Notes: generated by a model from the sequence alone, not told the origin. A stretch of DNA of 64,000 nt from Vogesella indigofera (GCF_003633895.1 NZ_RBID01000013.1:355180-419179), one strand, 5' to 3'. Numbered from the stretch's first letter, positions 10,756-20,966 are shown. Numbers and translations are program-made.

Positions 10756-12059
10756 GCCTGGCGCGCTTCGGCGGCACGCTGTTCCTGCGCCTGGCGGCGC
10801 TGGTGGTGCTGGCGGTGCTGGCCAGCCAGGTGTTCACGCTGTGGCTGACCGAACAACAGAAAAGCGCGCTGCTGGCGCGGCAGCTGTACGCGCAGGTGCT
10901 GGACACGCTGGCCGACTACGAGGAAGCGCTCGACCGGCTGCCGGCGGCGGAGCGCGACGCCTTCCTGCTGCGCAACAACCTGCCCGGCCTGCCGCGGCTG
11001 CTGCCGCTGGCACAGGCGCCGGCGCAGACCTTTCCCGCGCCCGCCGTCGCCAACCCGCTGCAAGAATGGCTGAGCAGTGCCGTCGGCGAGCCGGTCAGCG
11101 TGCGCATGAGCCGCGCCGAACGCCGCGAGCTGTGGATCAAGGTGCCGGTGCTGGACAGCCACTACTGGCTGGTGATGCCGCTGCGCCGCTACCTGCCGCC
11201 GGCGCTGCAGCCGACGCTGCAAGCCGCCGGGCTGGTGGCGCTGCTGTCGGTGCTGGCCGCCTTTGCGCTGGCGTGGCGCACCACGCGGCCGCTGAGCCGG
11301 CTGGCCAATGCCGCGCGCCATCTCGAAGCCGGGCGCATGCCGCAGGCGGTGCCGGTCAGCGGCCCGCGCGAGGTGCGCGACGTGATCGAGCGCTTCAACA
11401 CCATGGCGCTGGCACTGGACAAGGCCGCCAGCGAACGGCGGCTGATGCTGGCCGGGCTGTCGCACGACCTGCGCACGCCGCTGACGCGGCTGAAGCTGGC
11501 AGTGGAGCTGCAGGACGACCTCGGCGACAAGCCGGGCATGCTCAACGACATCGACGAGCTGTCGCGCATCGTCGGCCAGTTCATCGACTTCGCGCGCAGC
11601 GAGGAAACGCGGCCGCTGACGCCGCTGGCGCTGGGCGAGCTGATCGACAACGTGCTGACCAAGTTCCGCCGCGACGACATGGACGTCGCCTGGCAGCGCC
11701 GCGACGCCACCATCAACGGCGACGCGCTGGCGCTGCAGCGGCTGCTGTCCAACCTGCTGGAAAACGCGCGCCGCTACGGCCGCGCGCCGTTTAGCGTCAG
11801 CCTGCAGCCCGGCGATCGCCACTGCGAGCTGCGCGTGCACGACCACGGCGCCGGCATCGCGCCAGAGTTGCAGCAGGCGGCGCTGACGCCGTTTGAAAGG
11901 TTGGCCGCACACCGCGGCAGCGACGGCGGCAGCGGCCTCGGCCTCGCCATCGTCAGCCGCGTGGTGGCGCAGCACGGCGGCAGCCTGCACTTCGACTACC
12001 CGCCGGACGGCGGCTTCGCGGTGGTGATCACGCTGCCGACCCTGGCCGACGCCGGCTGA
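10752..12059 (+). CDS. envZ: EnvZ-type sensor histidine kinase
   Basis: 435 residues. The first transmembrane segment (about 9-31) and a second (about 155-175) bracket a periplasmic loop of about 120 residues. A HAMP linker follows, then the dimerisation domain with phospho-acceptor His238 in SHDLRTPLTRLK, and the ATPase domain with the N box (LLSNLLENARRYG), HDHGAGI and GSGLGLAIV. It phosphorylates the adjacent regulator. The ATG at 10752 is chosen because it overlaps the regulator stop; an upstream in-frame ATG at 10701 lies inside the regulator gene. One copy of the word GTTGGCCGCA is in the coding sequence at 11900-11909. Confidence 0.88.
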   Translation: MSLARFGGTLFLRLAALVVLAVLASQVFTLWLTEQQKSALLARQLYAQVLDTLADYEEALDRLPAAERDAFLLRNNLPGLPRLLPLAQAPAQTFPAPAVANPLQEWLSSAVGEPVSVRMSRAERRELWIKVPVLDSHYWLVMPLRRYLPPALQPTLQAAGLVALLSVLAAFALAWRTTRPLSRLANAARHLEAGRMPQAVPVSGPREVRDVIERFNTMALALDKAASERRLMLAGLSHDLRTPLTRLKLAVELQDDLGDKPGMLNDIDELSRIVGQFIDFARSEETRPLTPLALGELIDNVLTKFRRDDMDVAWQRRDATINGDALALQRLLSNLLENARRYGRAPFSVSLQPGDRHCELRVHDHGAGIAPELQQAALTPFERLAAHRGSDGGSGLGLAIVSRVVAQHGGSLHFDYPPDGGFAVVITLPTLADAG

Positions 12060-12079
12060 GGCCGCGCGCTGTGCGCAAA

Positions 12080-12109
12080 CAAAAACCGGCCGAAGTGGCC
12101 GGTTTTTTC
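12080..12109. terminator. Bidirectional hairpin terminator
   Basis: AACCGGCC (12084-12091), loop GAAGT, GGCCGGTT (12097-12104), flanked by A-runs on the left and T-runs on the right. It closes the ompR-envZ operon from the left and the small membrane-protein gene at 12128 from the right. Confidence 0.85.
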
Positions 12110-12127
12110 ATGGTGCTAACGGAGCGC

Positions 12128-12319
12128 TTACGACTTGTGCTTGCAGGTATTGATGCCCAGCATCGCGTACGGCGGACACCAGCCGAACACGCCGGTGGCG
12201 ACCGGCACCAGCCCCAGCAGCGCCCACGGCGACGCCGGGCCAATGAAGGCGAGGCTGGTGATCGCCAGTCCCACCACGATGCGGATCACGCGTTCGGTAT
12301 TGCCGATATTCTGTTTCAT
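12128..12319 (-). CDS. DUF2892 (YgaP-type) small membrane protein
   Basis: A 63-residue protein. MKQNIGNTERVIRIVVGLAI is the start of the DUF2892 family; one or two membrane helices follow, then the terminal GWCPPYAMLGINTC signature. In E. coli YgaP this module is fused to a rhodanese domain; here it stands alone. The two cysteines of the signature are present. Role unknown, often near sulfur or redox genes. The region upstream (12340-12385) is strongly AT-rich for this genome and probably holds the promoter. Confidence 0.88.
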   Translation of the reverse strand: MKQNIGNTERVIRIVVGLAITSLAFIGPASPWALLGLVPVATGVFGWCPPYAMLGINTCKHKS

Positions 12320-12390
12320 CGCCCTGCTCCTTGTTGTCGATAATTCATTATATTCATATATAAATTATTTTCCAATATACAAATTGCAAG

Positions 12391-12807
12391 TCAGTTGCCA
12401 TCGCGGCGGCGGCCGCGGCCAAGCAGCCACGGCGCCAGCAGCAGCACCAGCATGCCCAGCCCGAGATAACCGCCGGCGCGCGGATCGTAATCCGCCAGCA
12501 GCCGCTCAGGCGGGTAACCCAGCAGCGTGCCGAGGCCGAACTCGAACAGCAGCATCAGCAGCAACCACAGCGCACCGGCCTGCAGCTGTTGCGCCGGCGT
12601 GCGCAGCCGCAACCAGCGCCGCGTGGCCCAGGTAAGCAGCAGGATCAGCAGTGCGCCGCTGACCACCCCCAGCTGCCGCGCCGGCAGCTCGCCCAGCCAC
12701 GGCACCAGCCACAACTGGCGCAGCACGCCCTGCAGCGTCTCCACGGCCACGATCAGCCCCCACACCGCCAGCACCCGCCGCCAGCGCACGCCGTTTCCTT
12801 TTGCCAT
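12391..12807 (-). CDS. Conserved hypothetical membrane protein, about four helices
   Basis: 138 residues, mostly hydrophobic, with predicted helices at about 13-33, 45-60, 77-95 and 113-130. The motif FELGLG-type FEFGLGTLLGYPPERLLADYD lies before the last helix; I recognise it from conserved proteobacterial membrane proteins of unknown function, with moderate certainty. Its ATG follows the EamA stop codon immediately (TGAATG), so it is the second gene of that operon. No function can be assigned. Confidence 0.72.
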   Translation of the reverse strand: MAKGNGVRWRRVLAVWGLIVAVETLQGVLRQLWLVPWLGELPARQLGVVSGALLILLLTWATRRWLRLRTPAQQLQAGALWLLLMLLFEFGLGTLLGYPPERLLADYDPRAGGYLGLGMLVLLLAPWLLGRGRRRDGN

Positions 12808-13677
12808 TCAGCTACGGCGCTGCCAGCCCAGCAGCAACACCCCGGCCAGGATCAGCACGCCGCCGGCCAGCATCGCCGCACTCACCACCTCGCCCAGCCA
12901 CAGCGAGCCCCACAGCACGCCGAACACCGGCACCAGATAGGTAACGCTGCTGGCGCGGGTGGCGCCCAGCTTCTCGATCAGGCGGTAAAAGATCACGTAG
13001 GCAAACGCGGTGCAGGCCAGCGCCAGCAGCAATACCGCGCCCCACACCGTGGCCGTCGGCATCTGCGACGGCCAGCTCCACAACGCCAGCGGCAACAGCA
13101 GGATGGCGCCGGACGCCAGGCTGCCGGTTGCCGTCACCAGCGGCGGCAGCCCCGGCAGCCAGCGCTTGGCCATGTGCCCGGACCAGCCGTAGCAGGCGGT
13201 GGCCGCCAGCATCGCCAGCACCGGCAGCGCGCTGTCCAGCCCGAACGCCGCGCCGCGGCCGAGCGTCAGCACCAGCACCCCGGCCAGCCCCAGCGCCAGC
13301 CCGGCGGCACGCTGCCGCGTCATCGCCTCGCCGGCCAGCGGCATCGCCCACAGCGCGGTCATCAACGGCGTGGTGGCGTTCAGCACCGACGCCACCCCGG
13401 CCGGCAACGTCAGCGTCGCCCACGCGATCAGGCAGAACGGCAGCGCCGACAGGAACACACCGACCACCGCGATCGCCCGCCCGTGCTGCCGCCACAGCGC
13501 GAAACCGCCGGGCAGCCACCCCAACAGCGGCAACAAGGCCAGCGTCGCCACGCCTAGGCGCAACGCGATCAGCGGAAACGGCCCCAGCACCGGCACCGCC
13601 ACGCGCATGAACAGGAAGGACGCCCCCCACATCGCCGCCAGCAGCAGCAACCACAACCAGTCGCGCGGCGTCGTCAT
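12808..13677 (-). CDS. EamA/DMT-family transporter
   Basis: 289 residues with ten predicted membrane helices in two EamA repeats (about 6-135 and 145-280). Characteristic segments are WLLLLAAMWGASFLFMRVAV at the first helix, AGVASVLNATTPLMTALWA in the first repeat and YLVPVFGVLWGSLWLGE in the second. Such proteins are usually inner-membrane exporters of metabolites or amino acids driven by the proton gradient. Substrate unknown. The gene is followed directly by the small membrane-protein gene at 12391. Upstream is the 0.9-kb repeat tract. Confidence 0.92.
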   Translation of the reverse strand: MTTPRDWLWLLLLAAMWGASFLFMRVAVPVLGPFPLIALRLGVATLALLPLLGWLPGGFALWRQHGRAIAVVGVFLSALPFCLIAWATLTLPAGVASVLNATTPLMTALWAMPLAGEAMTRQRAAGLALGLAGVLVLTLGRGAAFGLDSALPVLAMLAATACYGWSGHMAKRWLPGLPPLVTATGSLASGAILLLPLALWSWPSQMPTATVWGAVLLLALACTAFAYVIFYRLIEKLGATRASSVTYLVPVFGVLWGSLWLGEVVSAAMLAGGVLILAGVLLLGWQRRS

Positions 13678-13979
13678 CGCCCCGCTCCCGTCACCAAGCC
13701 GTTCGTCACCGTCATCACCACGCCCTCGCGAAAATCACAGTGTAGGCAAACGCGAACGCCATGACGATCCGATTCTTGCTTTGCAGTCAGGGTTTCCGGG
13801 CAGCACGGTAGGGTTCATCACCCAGGGCGACGCACCACGATAGCGGCTTGCGGCCAACCTTGTCGCGGTAAGCGGTTCTGATTTTTGCCACGGAAGCACA
13901 CGAACAAGGGCAAAGGCGCTTTGGCCACGACACCCGCGATAAGACACGAAAATAAAAACAAGGTTGGCCGCAAGCAATG

Positions 13980-14003
13980 TCGGGTTACGCTGCGCTAACC
14001 CGA
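13980..14003. repeat. REP-like palindrome, copy 1
   Basis: TCGGGTTA (13980-13987), CGCTGCGC, TAACCCGA (13996-14003). The same palindrome recurs at 14472-14495 with one change in the loop. It is a small extragenic hairpin of a type found in many betaproteobacterial genomes. Confidence 0.75.
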
Positions 14004-14137
14004 CCTACACACTGCGGCCAACCCTAGTCATTCAATCGCGGTAAACGTTGGGCTTCGCAAGCTCAACCCAACCTACCGTGCTAACCCGACCTACACACTG
14101 CGGCCAACCCTGGTCATTCAATCGCGGTAAACGTTGG
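13994..14137. repeat. Tandem duplication of a 58-bp segment, 86-bp period
   Basis: 13994-14051 and 14080-14137 differ at one position (CCCTAGTC against CCCTGGTC). Each copy contains TGCGGCCAAC and ends in CGCGGTAAACGTTGG. The spacer contains GGGCTTCGCAAGCTCAACCC, itself an imperfect hairpin. Confidence 0.8.
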
Positions 14138-14471
14138 CCACAGCAACGCCACCAATCTGAACCGGTAGCCAGCATCGAACCGGCGCACCCGTTCCCGTTG
14201 GCGCAAGCCGTGGCAACTGTCGCCAGCCCGGAAACAAGCCGCCCTCTTTTGAGCGCAGCGTATGGGCGGCGCCGGGATGGCGGCAGTTGTCACGGGAATT
14301 CTTGTGCCTCCGGGAAGAGCGGTCTGCGTGCGAATCTCTGATTCGCTCAGCGATGTGAAAAGGGGGATGCGGTATCCCCCTTTTCCCGTCCGCCGCGCGG
14401 AAGCGGCAAGACAAATCGGCATCCGCGCAGCGGATACAGCAGATCCGAACAAGGTTCGGCCGCAAGCAATG

Positions 14472-14495
14472 TCGGGTTACGCTCCGCTAACCCGA
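14472..14495. repeat. REP-like palindrome, copy 2
   Basis: TCGGGTTA (14472-14479) and TAACCCGA (14488-14495) around the loop CGCTCCGC; second copy of the hairpin at 13980. It is preceded by GCCGCAAGCAA, as is copy 1, so a longer unit was duplicated. Confidence 0.75.
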
Positions 14496-14519
14496 CCTAC
14501 GCACGACTCACCATGACAA

Positions 14520-14544
14520 AAGGGCAAGCCACCGGCTTGCCCTT
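14520..14544 (-). terminator. Terminator of the hemA-prfA operon
   Basis: AAGGGCAAGCC (14520-14530), loop ACC, GGCTTGCCCTT (14534-14544). On the minus strand the stem is followed by TTTTG. It lies 35 bp after the prfA stop codon. Confidence 0.75.
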
Positions 14545-14555
14545 GTTCATTACCT

Positions 14556-14575
14556 TGCGGCCAACGTTGGCCGCA
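14556..14575. repeat. 20-bp perfect palindrome of the dispersed word
   Basis: TGCGGCCAACGTTGGCCGCA: two copies of GTTGGCCGCA meet head to head around AACGTT. It lies 4 bp beyond the prfA stop codon. Confidence 0.9.
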
Positions 14576-14579
14576 CGCG

Positions 14580-15662
14580 TCAACTCCCCTCCGACAACTG
14601 CGCCAGCAGTTCCGCCTGACGCTCCGCCACCAGCGCGTCGGTCAGCTCGTACAGGTCGCCGTCCATCGCCTGATCCAGCTTGTACAAGGTGAGATTGATG
14701 CGGTGGTCGGTGATGCGGCCCTGCGGGTAGTTGTAGGTACGGATGCGCTCGGAGCGGTCGCCGGAGCCGATCAGGCTCTTGCGCTCGGCCGCTTCCTTCT
14801 GGTTCTTCTCGCGCAGCTGGATGTCGTAGATGCGCGCCGCCAGTACCTGCATCGCGCTGGCCTTGTTGGCGTGCTGCGAGCGGCCGTCCTGGCATTCGGC
14901 GACGATGCCGGTGGGCAGGTGGGTGATGCGCACCGCGGAATCGGTCTTGTTGATGTGCTGGCCGCCGGCGCCGCTGGCACGGTAGGTGTCGATGCGCAGG
15001 TCGGCGGGGTTGAGCACCACTTCGGCGATCTCGTCGGCCTCAGCCATCACCGCCACGGTGCAGGCGGAGGTGTGGATGCGGCCCTGGGTTTCGGTGGCCG
15101 GCACGCGCTGCACGCGGTGGCCGCCGGATTCGAATTTCAGCTTCGAATAGGCGCCCTGGCCGACCAGGCGCACGATGACTTCCTTGTAGCCGCCGAGGTC
15201 GGATTCGCTGGCGGAGACGATCTCGGCCTGCCAGCGGTTGCGTTCGGCAAAGCGGGTGTACATGCGCAACAGGTCGGCGGCGAACAGCGCCGCTTCGTCG
15301 CCACCGGTGCCGGCGCGGATTTCAAGAAAGATGTTCTTGTCGTCGTTGGGGTCTTTCGGCAGCAGCAGTTTCTGCAGCTCGACATCCAGCGCGGCGAGCC
15401 GGTTTTTGGCGTCGCCGATTTCTTCCTGCGCGAATTCCTTCATGTCCGGGTCGTCCAGCAGTTCGCTGGCGGTGGCGATGTCGGCTTCGCACTGGCGGTA
15501 GGCGTTGAACGCCTCGACCACCGGGGTCAGTTCGGCGTGTTCGCGGGTGAGCTTGCGGAAGGTGTCCATGTTGGCGGTGGCCTGTTCGGACATCAGCAGT
15601 TGCGTGACTTCTTCCAGCCGGTCATCGAGCTGGGCCAGTTTCGCGGCAATCGAGGGTTTCAT
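14580..15662 (-). CDS. prfA: Peptide chain release factor 1
   Basis: RF1 reads UAA and UAG in the ribosomal A site and triggers peptide release. The product is 360 residues, the normal length. The catalytic GGQ motif is present in [19 protein letters not shown] near residue 225-240, and the anticodon-like element falls in the expected middle region. The ATG at 15662 overlaps the hemA stop codon (TAATG), the usual coupling for this pair. Reading further upstream in the same frame, through hemA, is open but not real. prmC, which methylates the GGQ glutamine and commonly follows, is not adjacent. Confidence 0.97.
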   Translation of the reverse strand: MKPSIAAKLAQLDDRLEEVTQLLMSEQATANMDTFRKLTREHAELTPVVEAFNAYRQCEADIATASELLDDPDMKEFAQEEIGDAKNRLAALDVELQKLLLPKDPNDDKNIFLEIRAGTGGDEAALFAADLLRMYTRFAERNRWQAEIVSASESDLGGYKEVIVRLVGQGAYSKLKFESGGHRVQRVPATETQGRIHTSACTVAVMAEADEIAEVVLNPADLRIDTYRASGAGGQHINKTDSAVRITHLPTGIVAECQDGRSQHANKASAMQVLAARIYDIQLREKNQKEAAERKSLIGSGDRSERIRTYNYPQGRITDHRINLTLYKLDQAMDGDLYELTDALVAERQAELLAQLSEGS

Positions 15663-16915
15663 TACGACTCCGGGTGCAAACGATACAGGCTGGCGATCAG
15701 CGCCACCTGTGCGTCGTGCGCCGCGCCGCTGCCGGAAGACAGCGCCTGCGTCGGCGGATGCATCAGTTTGTTGGTCAGTTGTACCGACAGGACTTCCAGC
15801 ACTTTTTCCGGCGGTGCGCCTTTGGCCAGCTGTTTCATGGCGGCCTCCAGCGCGTTGCGGCGGGTGCGTTCGGCTTCGTCGCGCAGCGCTCGGATCAGCG
15901 GCACGCTTTCGCGGCGCTTGAGCCAGTCGGTGAATTCGCCGACGCGGTGGGCGATGATGGTTTCGGCTTCTTCCGCCGCCTGGCTGCGCGCCTGCTGGCC
16001 GACTTCGACGATGCCGGCGATGTCGTCGACGGTGTAGAGGTAGACGTCGGACAGCTCGCCGACTTCGGCCTCGATGTCGCGCGGCACCGCCAGGTCGAGC
16101 ATGAAGATCGGGCGGTGGCGACGCGCCTTGATGGCGCGCTCGACCATACCCTTGCCGATGATGGGCAGCTGGCTGGCGGTGGAGCTGACCACCACGTCGT
16201 AGTGGTGCAGGTGGTCCGGCAGCTCGGCGAGGGTGATGGCGTTGCCGCCGAATTGCGCCGCCAGTGCCTGGCCACGCTCCAGCGTGCGGTTGGCGACGGT
16301 GATACAGGCCGGGTTGCGCGCGGCGTAGTGGGTGGCGACCAGTTCGATCATCTCGCCGGCGCCGATGAACAGCACCTTCAGCTCGCCGACCGAGGCGAAG
16401 ATCTGCTCGGTGAGGCGTACGCCGGCGGCGGCCATCGACACCGAGCTGGCGCCGACCGCGGTCTGGCTGCGCACGTCCTTGGCCACGGCAAAGGTTTTCT
16501 GGAACAGGCCGTTGAGCAGGCTGCCCAGCGTGCCGGCGCGTTCGGCGGTGCGCACCGCGTCCTTGATCTGGCCCAGGATCTGCGTTTCGCCCAGCACCAT
16601 GGAATCCAGCCCGGAGGCGACGCGGAAGGCGTGGCGTGCCGCTTCGGCGGCGTCGAGCTGGTACAGGTAGGGCCGCACTTCGTCCAGGCTCAGGCCGTGG
16701 TAGTTGGCCAGCCACGCCAGTGCCGCGTCCGGCTGCTGCGTGGCGCAGTACAGCTCGGTGCGGTTACAGGTGGAGACGATGGTCGCCTCGCGCGCGGCCT
16801 GCGAATCCACCAGCTGCGCCAGGGCGCCCGGCAGGGTTTCTGCAGGGAAGGCCAGCCGTTCGCGTATCGCCAGCGGGGCGGTGTGGTGGTTCAGTCCAAA
16901 GGCAACCAGGTGCAT
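15662..16915 (-). CDS. hemA: Glutamyl-tRNA reductase
   Basis: First step of C5 tetrapyrrole synthesis: NADPH reduction of glutamyl-tRNA to glutamate-1-semialdehyde. 417 residues. The nucleophile Cys50 sits in [11 protein letters not shown], the [16 protein letters not shown] stretch follows near residue 105, and the NADPH-binding GAGEMIELV is near residue 188. The C-terminal dimerisation helix is complete. The ATG at 16915 gives the canonical [10 protein letters not shown] start. It is the first gene of a two-gene operon with prfA; the 112 bp upstream should contain the promoter. Confidence 0.97.
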   Translation of the reverse strand: MHLVAFGLNHHTAPLAIRERLAFPAETLPGALAQLVDSQAAREATIVSTCNRTELYCATQQPDAALAWLANYHGLSLDEVRPYLYQLDAAEAARHAFRVASGLDSMVLGETQILGQIKDAVRTAERAGTLGSLLNGLFQKTFAVAKDVRSQTAVGASSVSMAAAGVRLTEQIFASVGELKVLFIGAGEMIELVATHYAARNPACITVANRTLERGQALAAQFGGNAITLAELPDHLHHYDVVVSSTASQLPIIGKGMVERAIKARRHRPIFMLDLAVPRDIEAEVGELSDVYLYTVDDIAGIVEVGQQARSQAAEEAETIIAHRVGEFTDWLKRRESVPLIRALRDEAERTRRNALEAAMKQLAKGAPPEKVLEVLSVQLTNKLMHPPTQALSSGSGAAHDAQVALIASLYRLHPES

Positions 16916-17027
16916 GAGTGCAAGGAAAAGCCGCAGTGGGAAACGGGCTATTCTAGCCCAAAACCTGCCGCCCGAGGGGCTGGCCGCGTGGCGGCCAGCC
17001 CGGCTGCAGGAATGCGCTTGACCTGCA

Positions 17028-17873
17028 TCAGGCGAACAGGTGGCCGGCGTGGAAGCGCAGTTGCGCCTCGATGAAGCTGGCGATGAAGTAGTAGCTGTGG
17101 TCGTAGCCGTCGTGGCGGTGCAGCTGCAGCGGGTAGCCGCTGGCGGCGGCGGCACGTTCCAGCGCTTCCGGCTGTAGCTGTTCGGCGAGGAAACCGTCGG
17201 CGAGGCCGATGTCGACCCGTGCCGGCAACTGCGCGTCGGCGGTGGCAGCGGCCATCAGCACGCTGGCGTCCCATTCCTGCCACGCGGCGCGGTTATCGCC
17301 GAGGTAGGCGCTGAACGCCTTCTGCCCCCACGGCGCGTTGACCGGGTTGGCGATCGGGCTGAACGCCGACACCGACACGTAGTCCTGCGGCCGCTTCAGT
17401 GCGCAGATCAAGGCGCCGTGGCCGCCCATGGAATGGCCGGCGATGGCGCGATGGCCGCTGACCGGGAAGTGCGCGGCGATCAGCGCCGGCAGCTCCTGGC
17501 TCACGTAGTCGTACATGCGGTAGTGGCGCATCCACGGCGCCTCAGTGGCGTTGAGGTAGAAGCCGGCGCCCTGGCCGAGGTCGTAGCCGGCGTCGTCGGC
17601 GACGTCGTCACCGCGCGGGCTGGTATCCGGCGCCACGATGGCGATGCCCAGCTCGGCGGCGACGCGCAGCGCGCCGGCCTTCTGCATGAAGTTCTCGTCG
17701 GTGCAGGTCAGCCCCGACAGCCAGTACAGCACCGGCACCGGCTGGCCGCTGGCGGCCTGCGGCGGCAGGTAGACGGCAAAGCGCATGCGGCAGCCCAGCA
17801 CCGCCGAATCGTGGCGGTACTGCTTGTGCCAGCCGCCGAAGCTCTTGCTGCTGCTGATCATTTCCAGGTTCAT
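17028..17873 (-). CDS. fghA: S-formylglutathione hydrolase
   Basis: Hydrolyses S-formylglutathione to formate and glutathione, the second step of formaldehyde detoxification. 281 residues, an esterase-D type alpha/beta hydrolase. The nucleophile is Ser148 in [11 protein letters not shown], the acid Asp is in the region DIGLADGF near residue 223, and the His is in [10 protein letters not shown] near residue 257. [11 protein letters not shown] near residue 52 supplies the oxyanion region. It follows frmA by 57 bp, with a palindrome of the dispersed word between them. Confidence 0.96.
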   Translation of the reverse strand: MNLEMISSSKSFGGWHKQYRHDSAVLGCRMRFAVYLPPQAASGQPVPVLYWLSGLTCTDENFMQKAGALRVAAELGIAIVAPDTSPRGDDVADDAGYDLGQGAGFYLNATEAPWMRHYRMYDYVSQELPALIAAHFPVSGHRAIAGHSMGGHGALICALKRPQDYVSVSAFSPIANPVNAPWGQKAFSAYLGDNRAAWQEWDASVLMAAATADAQLPARVDIGLADGFLAEQLQPEALERAAAASGYPLQLHRHDGYDHSYYFIASFIEAQLRFHAGHLFA

Positions 17874-17895
17874 CTGTCGTGTCTCTCCCGGTGGC

Positions 17896-17921
17896 GGCTG
17901 CGGCCAACGTTGGCCGCAGCC
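17896..17921. repeat. 26-bp perfect palindrome of the dispersed word
   Basis: The core TGCGGCCAACGTTGGCCGCA is extended by GGC on the left and GCC on the right, giving a perfect palindrome between frmA and fghA. It has no T-run, so it may shape or stabilise the dicistronic message rather than terminate it. Confidence 0.9.
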
Positions 17922-17930
17922 GACTATGGT

Positions 17931-19082
<1,152 letters not shown>

Positions 19083-19113
19083 TTAAAGCGGCATTGTATT
19101 ACCGCCTTTTTCG

Positions 19114-19133
19114 CCGATAATCGCCACTATCGG
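19114..19133. promoter_or_regulatory. Candidate LysR operator between frmA and its regulator
   Basis: CCGATA-N8-TATCGG (19114-19133), with wider TTACCG and CGGTAA flanks, lies in the 101-bp divergent region. An interrupted dyad with AT-containing arms is the usual form of a LysR-type site. Confidence 0.5.
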
Positions 19134-19159
19134 TAAATGATTTTTTACAAGGAGCAACA

Positions 19160-20044
19160 ATGCTGGCATGGGAAGGGGTGTGCGAATTCGTTAGCGTGGC
19201 CGAGCAGGGCAGCTTTACCCGCGCCGCGCTGGCGCTGTCGCTGTCGGTGGCGCAGGTCAGCCGCCAGGTGACGCGGCTGGAGACGCGGCTGGGCGCGCAG
19301 CTGTTGTACCGCACCACCCGCCACGTGACGCTGACCGAGACCGGCCAGCTGTACCTGCAGCACTGCCGCCAGCTGCTGGATTCGCTGGCCGACGCCGAAC
19401 GCGCGGTGTCGCAGCATCTGGCGGTGCCGCAGGGCACGCTGAAGCTGACCGCGCCGCTGGCCTACGGCGAGAGCCACATCGCGCCGCTGATCACCGCCTT
19501 CGGCCAGCAGTACCCGGCGCTGGAGATCAACCTCAACCTCAGCAACCAGCTGCTGGACCTGGTGCACGACGGCTACGACCTGGCGATCCGCATCGGCCAC
19601 CTCGCCGACTCCTCGCTGATGGCGCGGCGGCTGGCGTCGCGGCGGCAGTTCATCTGCGCCGCGCCCGGCTACCTGGCGCGCCACGGCATCCCCAACAGCC
19701 TGTCGGAGCTGGAGCAGCACAACTGCCTGCTCGGCAGCAACGAGGTGTGGCACGTGCAGGAGCAGGGGCGCCGCCGCCTGCTGCGCGTGCGCGGCAGCCT
19801 GCGCTGCAACAGCGGCCACGCGCTGGTGCACGCCGCGCTGCAGCAGGTCGGCATCGTGCAGCTGCCGGACTACTACGTGGCGCGCCATCTGCAAAGCGGC
19901 GCGCTGGTGGCGCTGCTGGGCGCCTACCAGGAGCCGGACGAGGGCATCTGGGCGCTGTACCCGCACAACCGCCAGCTGTCGCCCAAGGTGCGCATGCTGG
20001 TCGATTTCCTCGCTTGCGAGCTGCCGCAGCGGCAGCTGCCGTAA
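19160..20044 (+). CDS. LysR-family regulator, probably of frmA-fghA
   Basis: 294 residues. An N-terminal winged helix-turn-helix (about 6-65, with SFTRAALALSLSVAQVSRQV as the recognition region) precedes a periplasmic-binding-like effector domain (about 93-290). It belongs to the AaeR/DsdC-like branch by overall form. It is divergent from frmA with a dyad in between, so control of formaldehyde detoxification is likely; effector unknown. This would replace the FrmR-type repressor used in enterobacteria. It ends 6 bp before a MITE-like element. Confidence 0.88.
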   Translation: MLAWEGVCEFVSVAEQGSFTRAALALSLSVAQVSRQVTRLETRLGAQLLYRTTRHVTLTETGQLYLQHCRQLLDSLADAERAVSQHLAVPQGTLKLTAPLAYGESHIAPLITAFGQQYPALEINLNLSNQLLDLVHDGYDLAIRIGHLADSSLMARRLASRRQFICAAPGYLARHGIPNSLSELEQHNCLLGSNEVWHVQEQGRRRLLRVRGSLRCNSGHALVHAALQQVGIVQLPDYYVARHLQSGALVALLGAYQEPDEGIWALYPHNRQLSPKVRMLVDFLACELPQRQLP

Positions 20045-20049
20045 GAACG

Positions 20050-20183
20050 TGTTCACGAGCTCGCGCGCTCACGCGAGACAAGGCGAAAACGGCGGGGGAA
20101 GCGGCGTTTAGCTGGATATAAGCCAGCATGCCGAAGCCGTACTCACCGTGTAACGTTTCACGAAGCGCAGCAGATCGTGAGCA
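20050..20183. repeat. MITE-like element, copy 3 (134 bp)
   Basis: Ends TGTTCACGAGCT (20050-20061) and AGATCGTGAGCA (20172-20183) are imperfect inverted repeats. The interior is nearly identical to the complement of 8811-8942. It is uninterrupted and therefore shows the original sequence of the nested insertion site at 7535. It lies between a LysR gene and pdxH and encodes no protein. Confidence 0.85.
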
Positions 20184-20284
20184 GCTTCCAAGCGGCGCCG
20201 CCCATCGCGGCAACGGCCTGCGGTATCATGGCGGCCAACCTTGCCGCCTTGCGGCCACTGCCGTCATTCATTCAGGAGCCAGCC

Positions 20285-20926
20285 ATGGCGCTCAATCTCG
20301 CCGATATCCGTCTGGAATACAGCCAGCATGAACTCTCGCCCGACGACTGCCTGCCGGACGCCGTTGCCCAGTTCGAACAGTGGCTGCACGAGGCGATCGC
20401 CGCCGAAGTCAACGAGCCGACCGCGATGCACGTCGCCAGTGTCGACGAACACGGCCGGCCGTCGGCGCGCATCGTGCTGCTGAAAGGGGTGGAACACGGG
20501 CAACTGGTGTTCTATACCAACTACCTCAGCCGCAAGGGCCGCCAGCTGGACGCCAATCCCTACCTCGCGCTCACCTTCTTCTGGCCGGAGCTGGAGCGGC
20601 AGGTGCGCATCGAGGGCCGCGTGGCGCGGGTGGCGGACGAGGTGTCCGACGCCTACTTCGCCAGCCGGCCGTACACCAGCCGCATCGGCGCCTGGGCCAG
20701 CGAGCAGAGCAGCGTGATCGACAGCAAGACGGTGCTGGTCAGCCGCGCCGCCGGCTTCGGCCTCAAGCACCCGCTGTCGGTGCCGCGCCCGCCGCACTGG
20801 GGCGGTTACGCGGTGGTGCCGGACCGCGTCGAATTCTGGCAGGGCCGCCCCAGCCGCCTGCACGACCGCGTGCTGTACACCCTGCAAGCCGACAGCAGCT
20901 GGCTGCGCCAGCGCCTTGCCCCCTAA
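20285..20926 (+). CDS. pdxH: Pyridoxamine 5'-phosphate oxidase
   Basis: FMN-dependent oxidation of pyridoxine or pyridoxamine 5'-phosphate to pyridoxal 5'-phosphate. 213 residues, normal length. MNEPTAM-type segment [13 protein letters not shown] and RIVLLKGV (FMN and phosphate contacts) lie near residues 42-65, [10 protein letters not shown] near 77, ASEQSS near 137, and the C-terminal RLHDRV-x-Y motif near 193. The start ATG at 20285 follows AGGAGCC. Monocistronic, between a MITE-like element and a YehS-like gene. Confidence 0.97.
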   Translation: MALNLADIRLEYSQHELSPDDCLPDAVAQFEQWLHEAIAAEVNEPTAMHVASVDEHGRPSARIVLLKGVEHGQLVFYTNYLSRKGRQLDANPYLALTFFWPELERQVRIEGRVARVADEVSDAYFASRPYTSRIGAWASEQSSVIDSKTVLVSRAAGFGLKHPLSVPRPPHWGGYAVVPDRVEFWQGRPSRLHDRVLYTLQADSSWLRQRLAP

Positions 20927-20932
20927 CCCGAC

Positions 20933-20952
20933 GTTGGCCGCCTGCGGCCAAC
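20933..20952. repeat. Facing pair of the dispersed word between pdxH and the DUF1456 gene
   Basis: GTTGGCCGC (20933-20941), CT, GCGGCCAAC (20944-20952): a 9-bp perfect inverted pair 6 bp after the pdxH stop. No T-run follows. Confidence 0.8.
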
Positions 20953-20966
20953 CCTGAAGACATCCC

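Larger units (their letters stand above)
13678..14579. other. Gene-free repeat tract between the EamA and prfA genes
   Basis: 902 bp with no convincing gene. It holds copies of the word GTTGGCCGCA (13849, 13963, 14013, 14099, 14556-14575), two REP-like palindromes TCGGGTTA...TAACCCGA (13980-14003 and 14472-14495), a tandem 58-bp duplication and a terminator. Both strands have short open frames around 14114-14465, but they lack family resemblance and ribosome sites and probably are chance or a decayed gene. The tract lies where prmC often follows prfA. Confidence 0.7.

Noticed and set aside
14114..14465. Short open frames of 84-115 codons in the repeat tract
   Set aside because: They overlap on both strands, run through repeats, lack ribosome sites and recognisable domains; a decayed gene cannot be excluded.
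14580..16715. A 711-codon frame suggesting a prfA fusion protein
   Set aside because: The upstream part is hemA read in the wrong frame; prfA has a normal ATG at 15662 overlapping the hemA stop.
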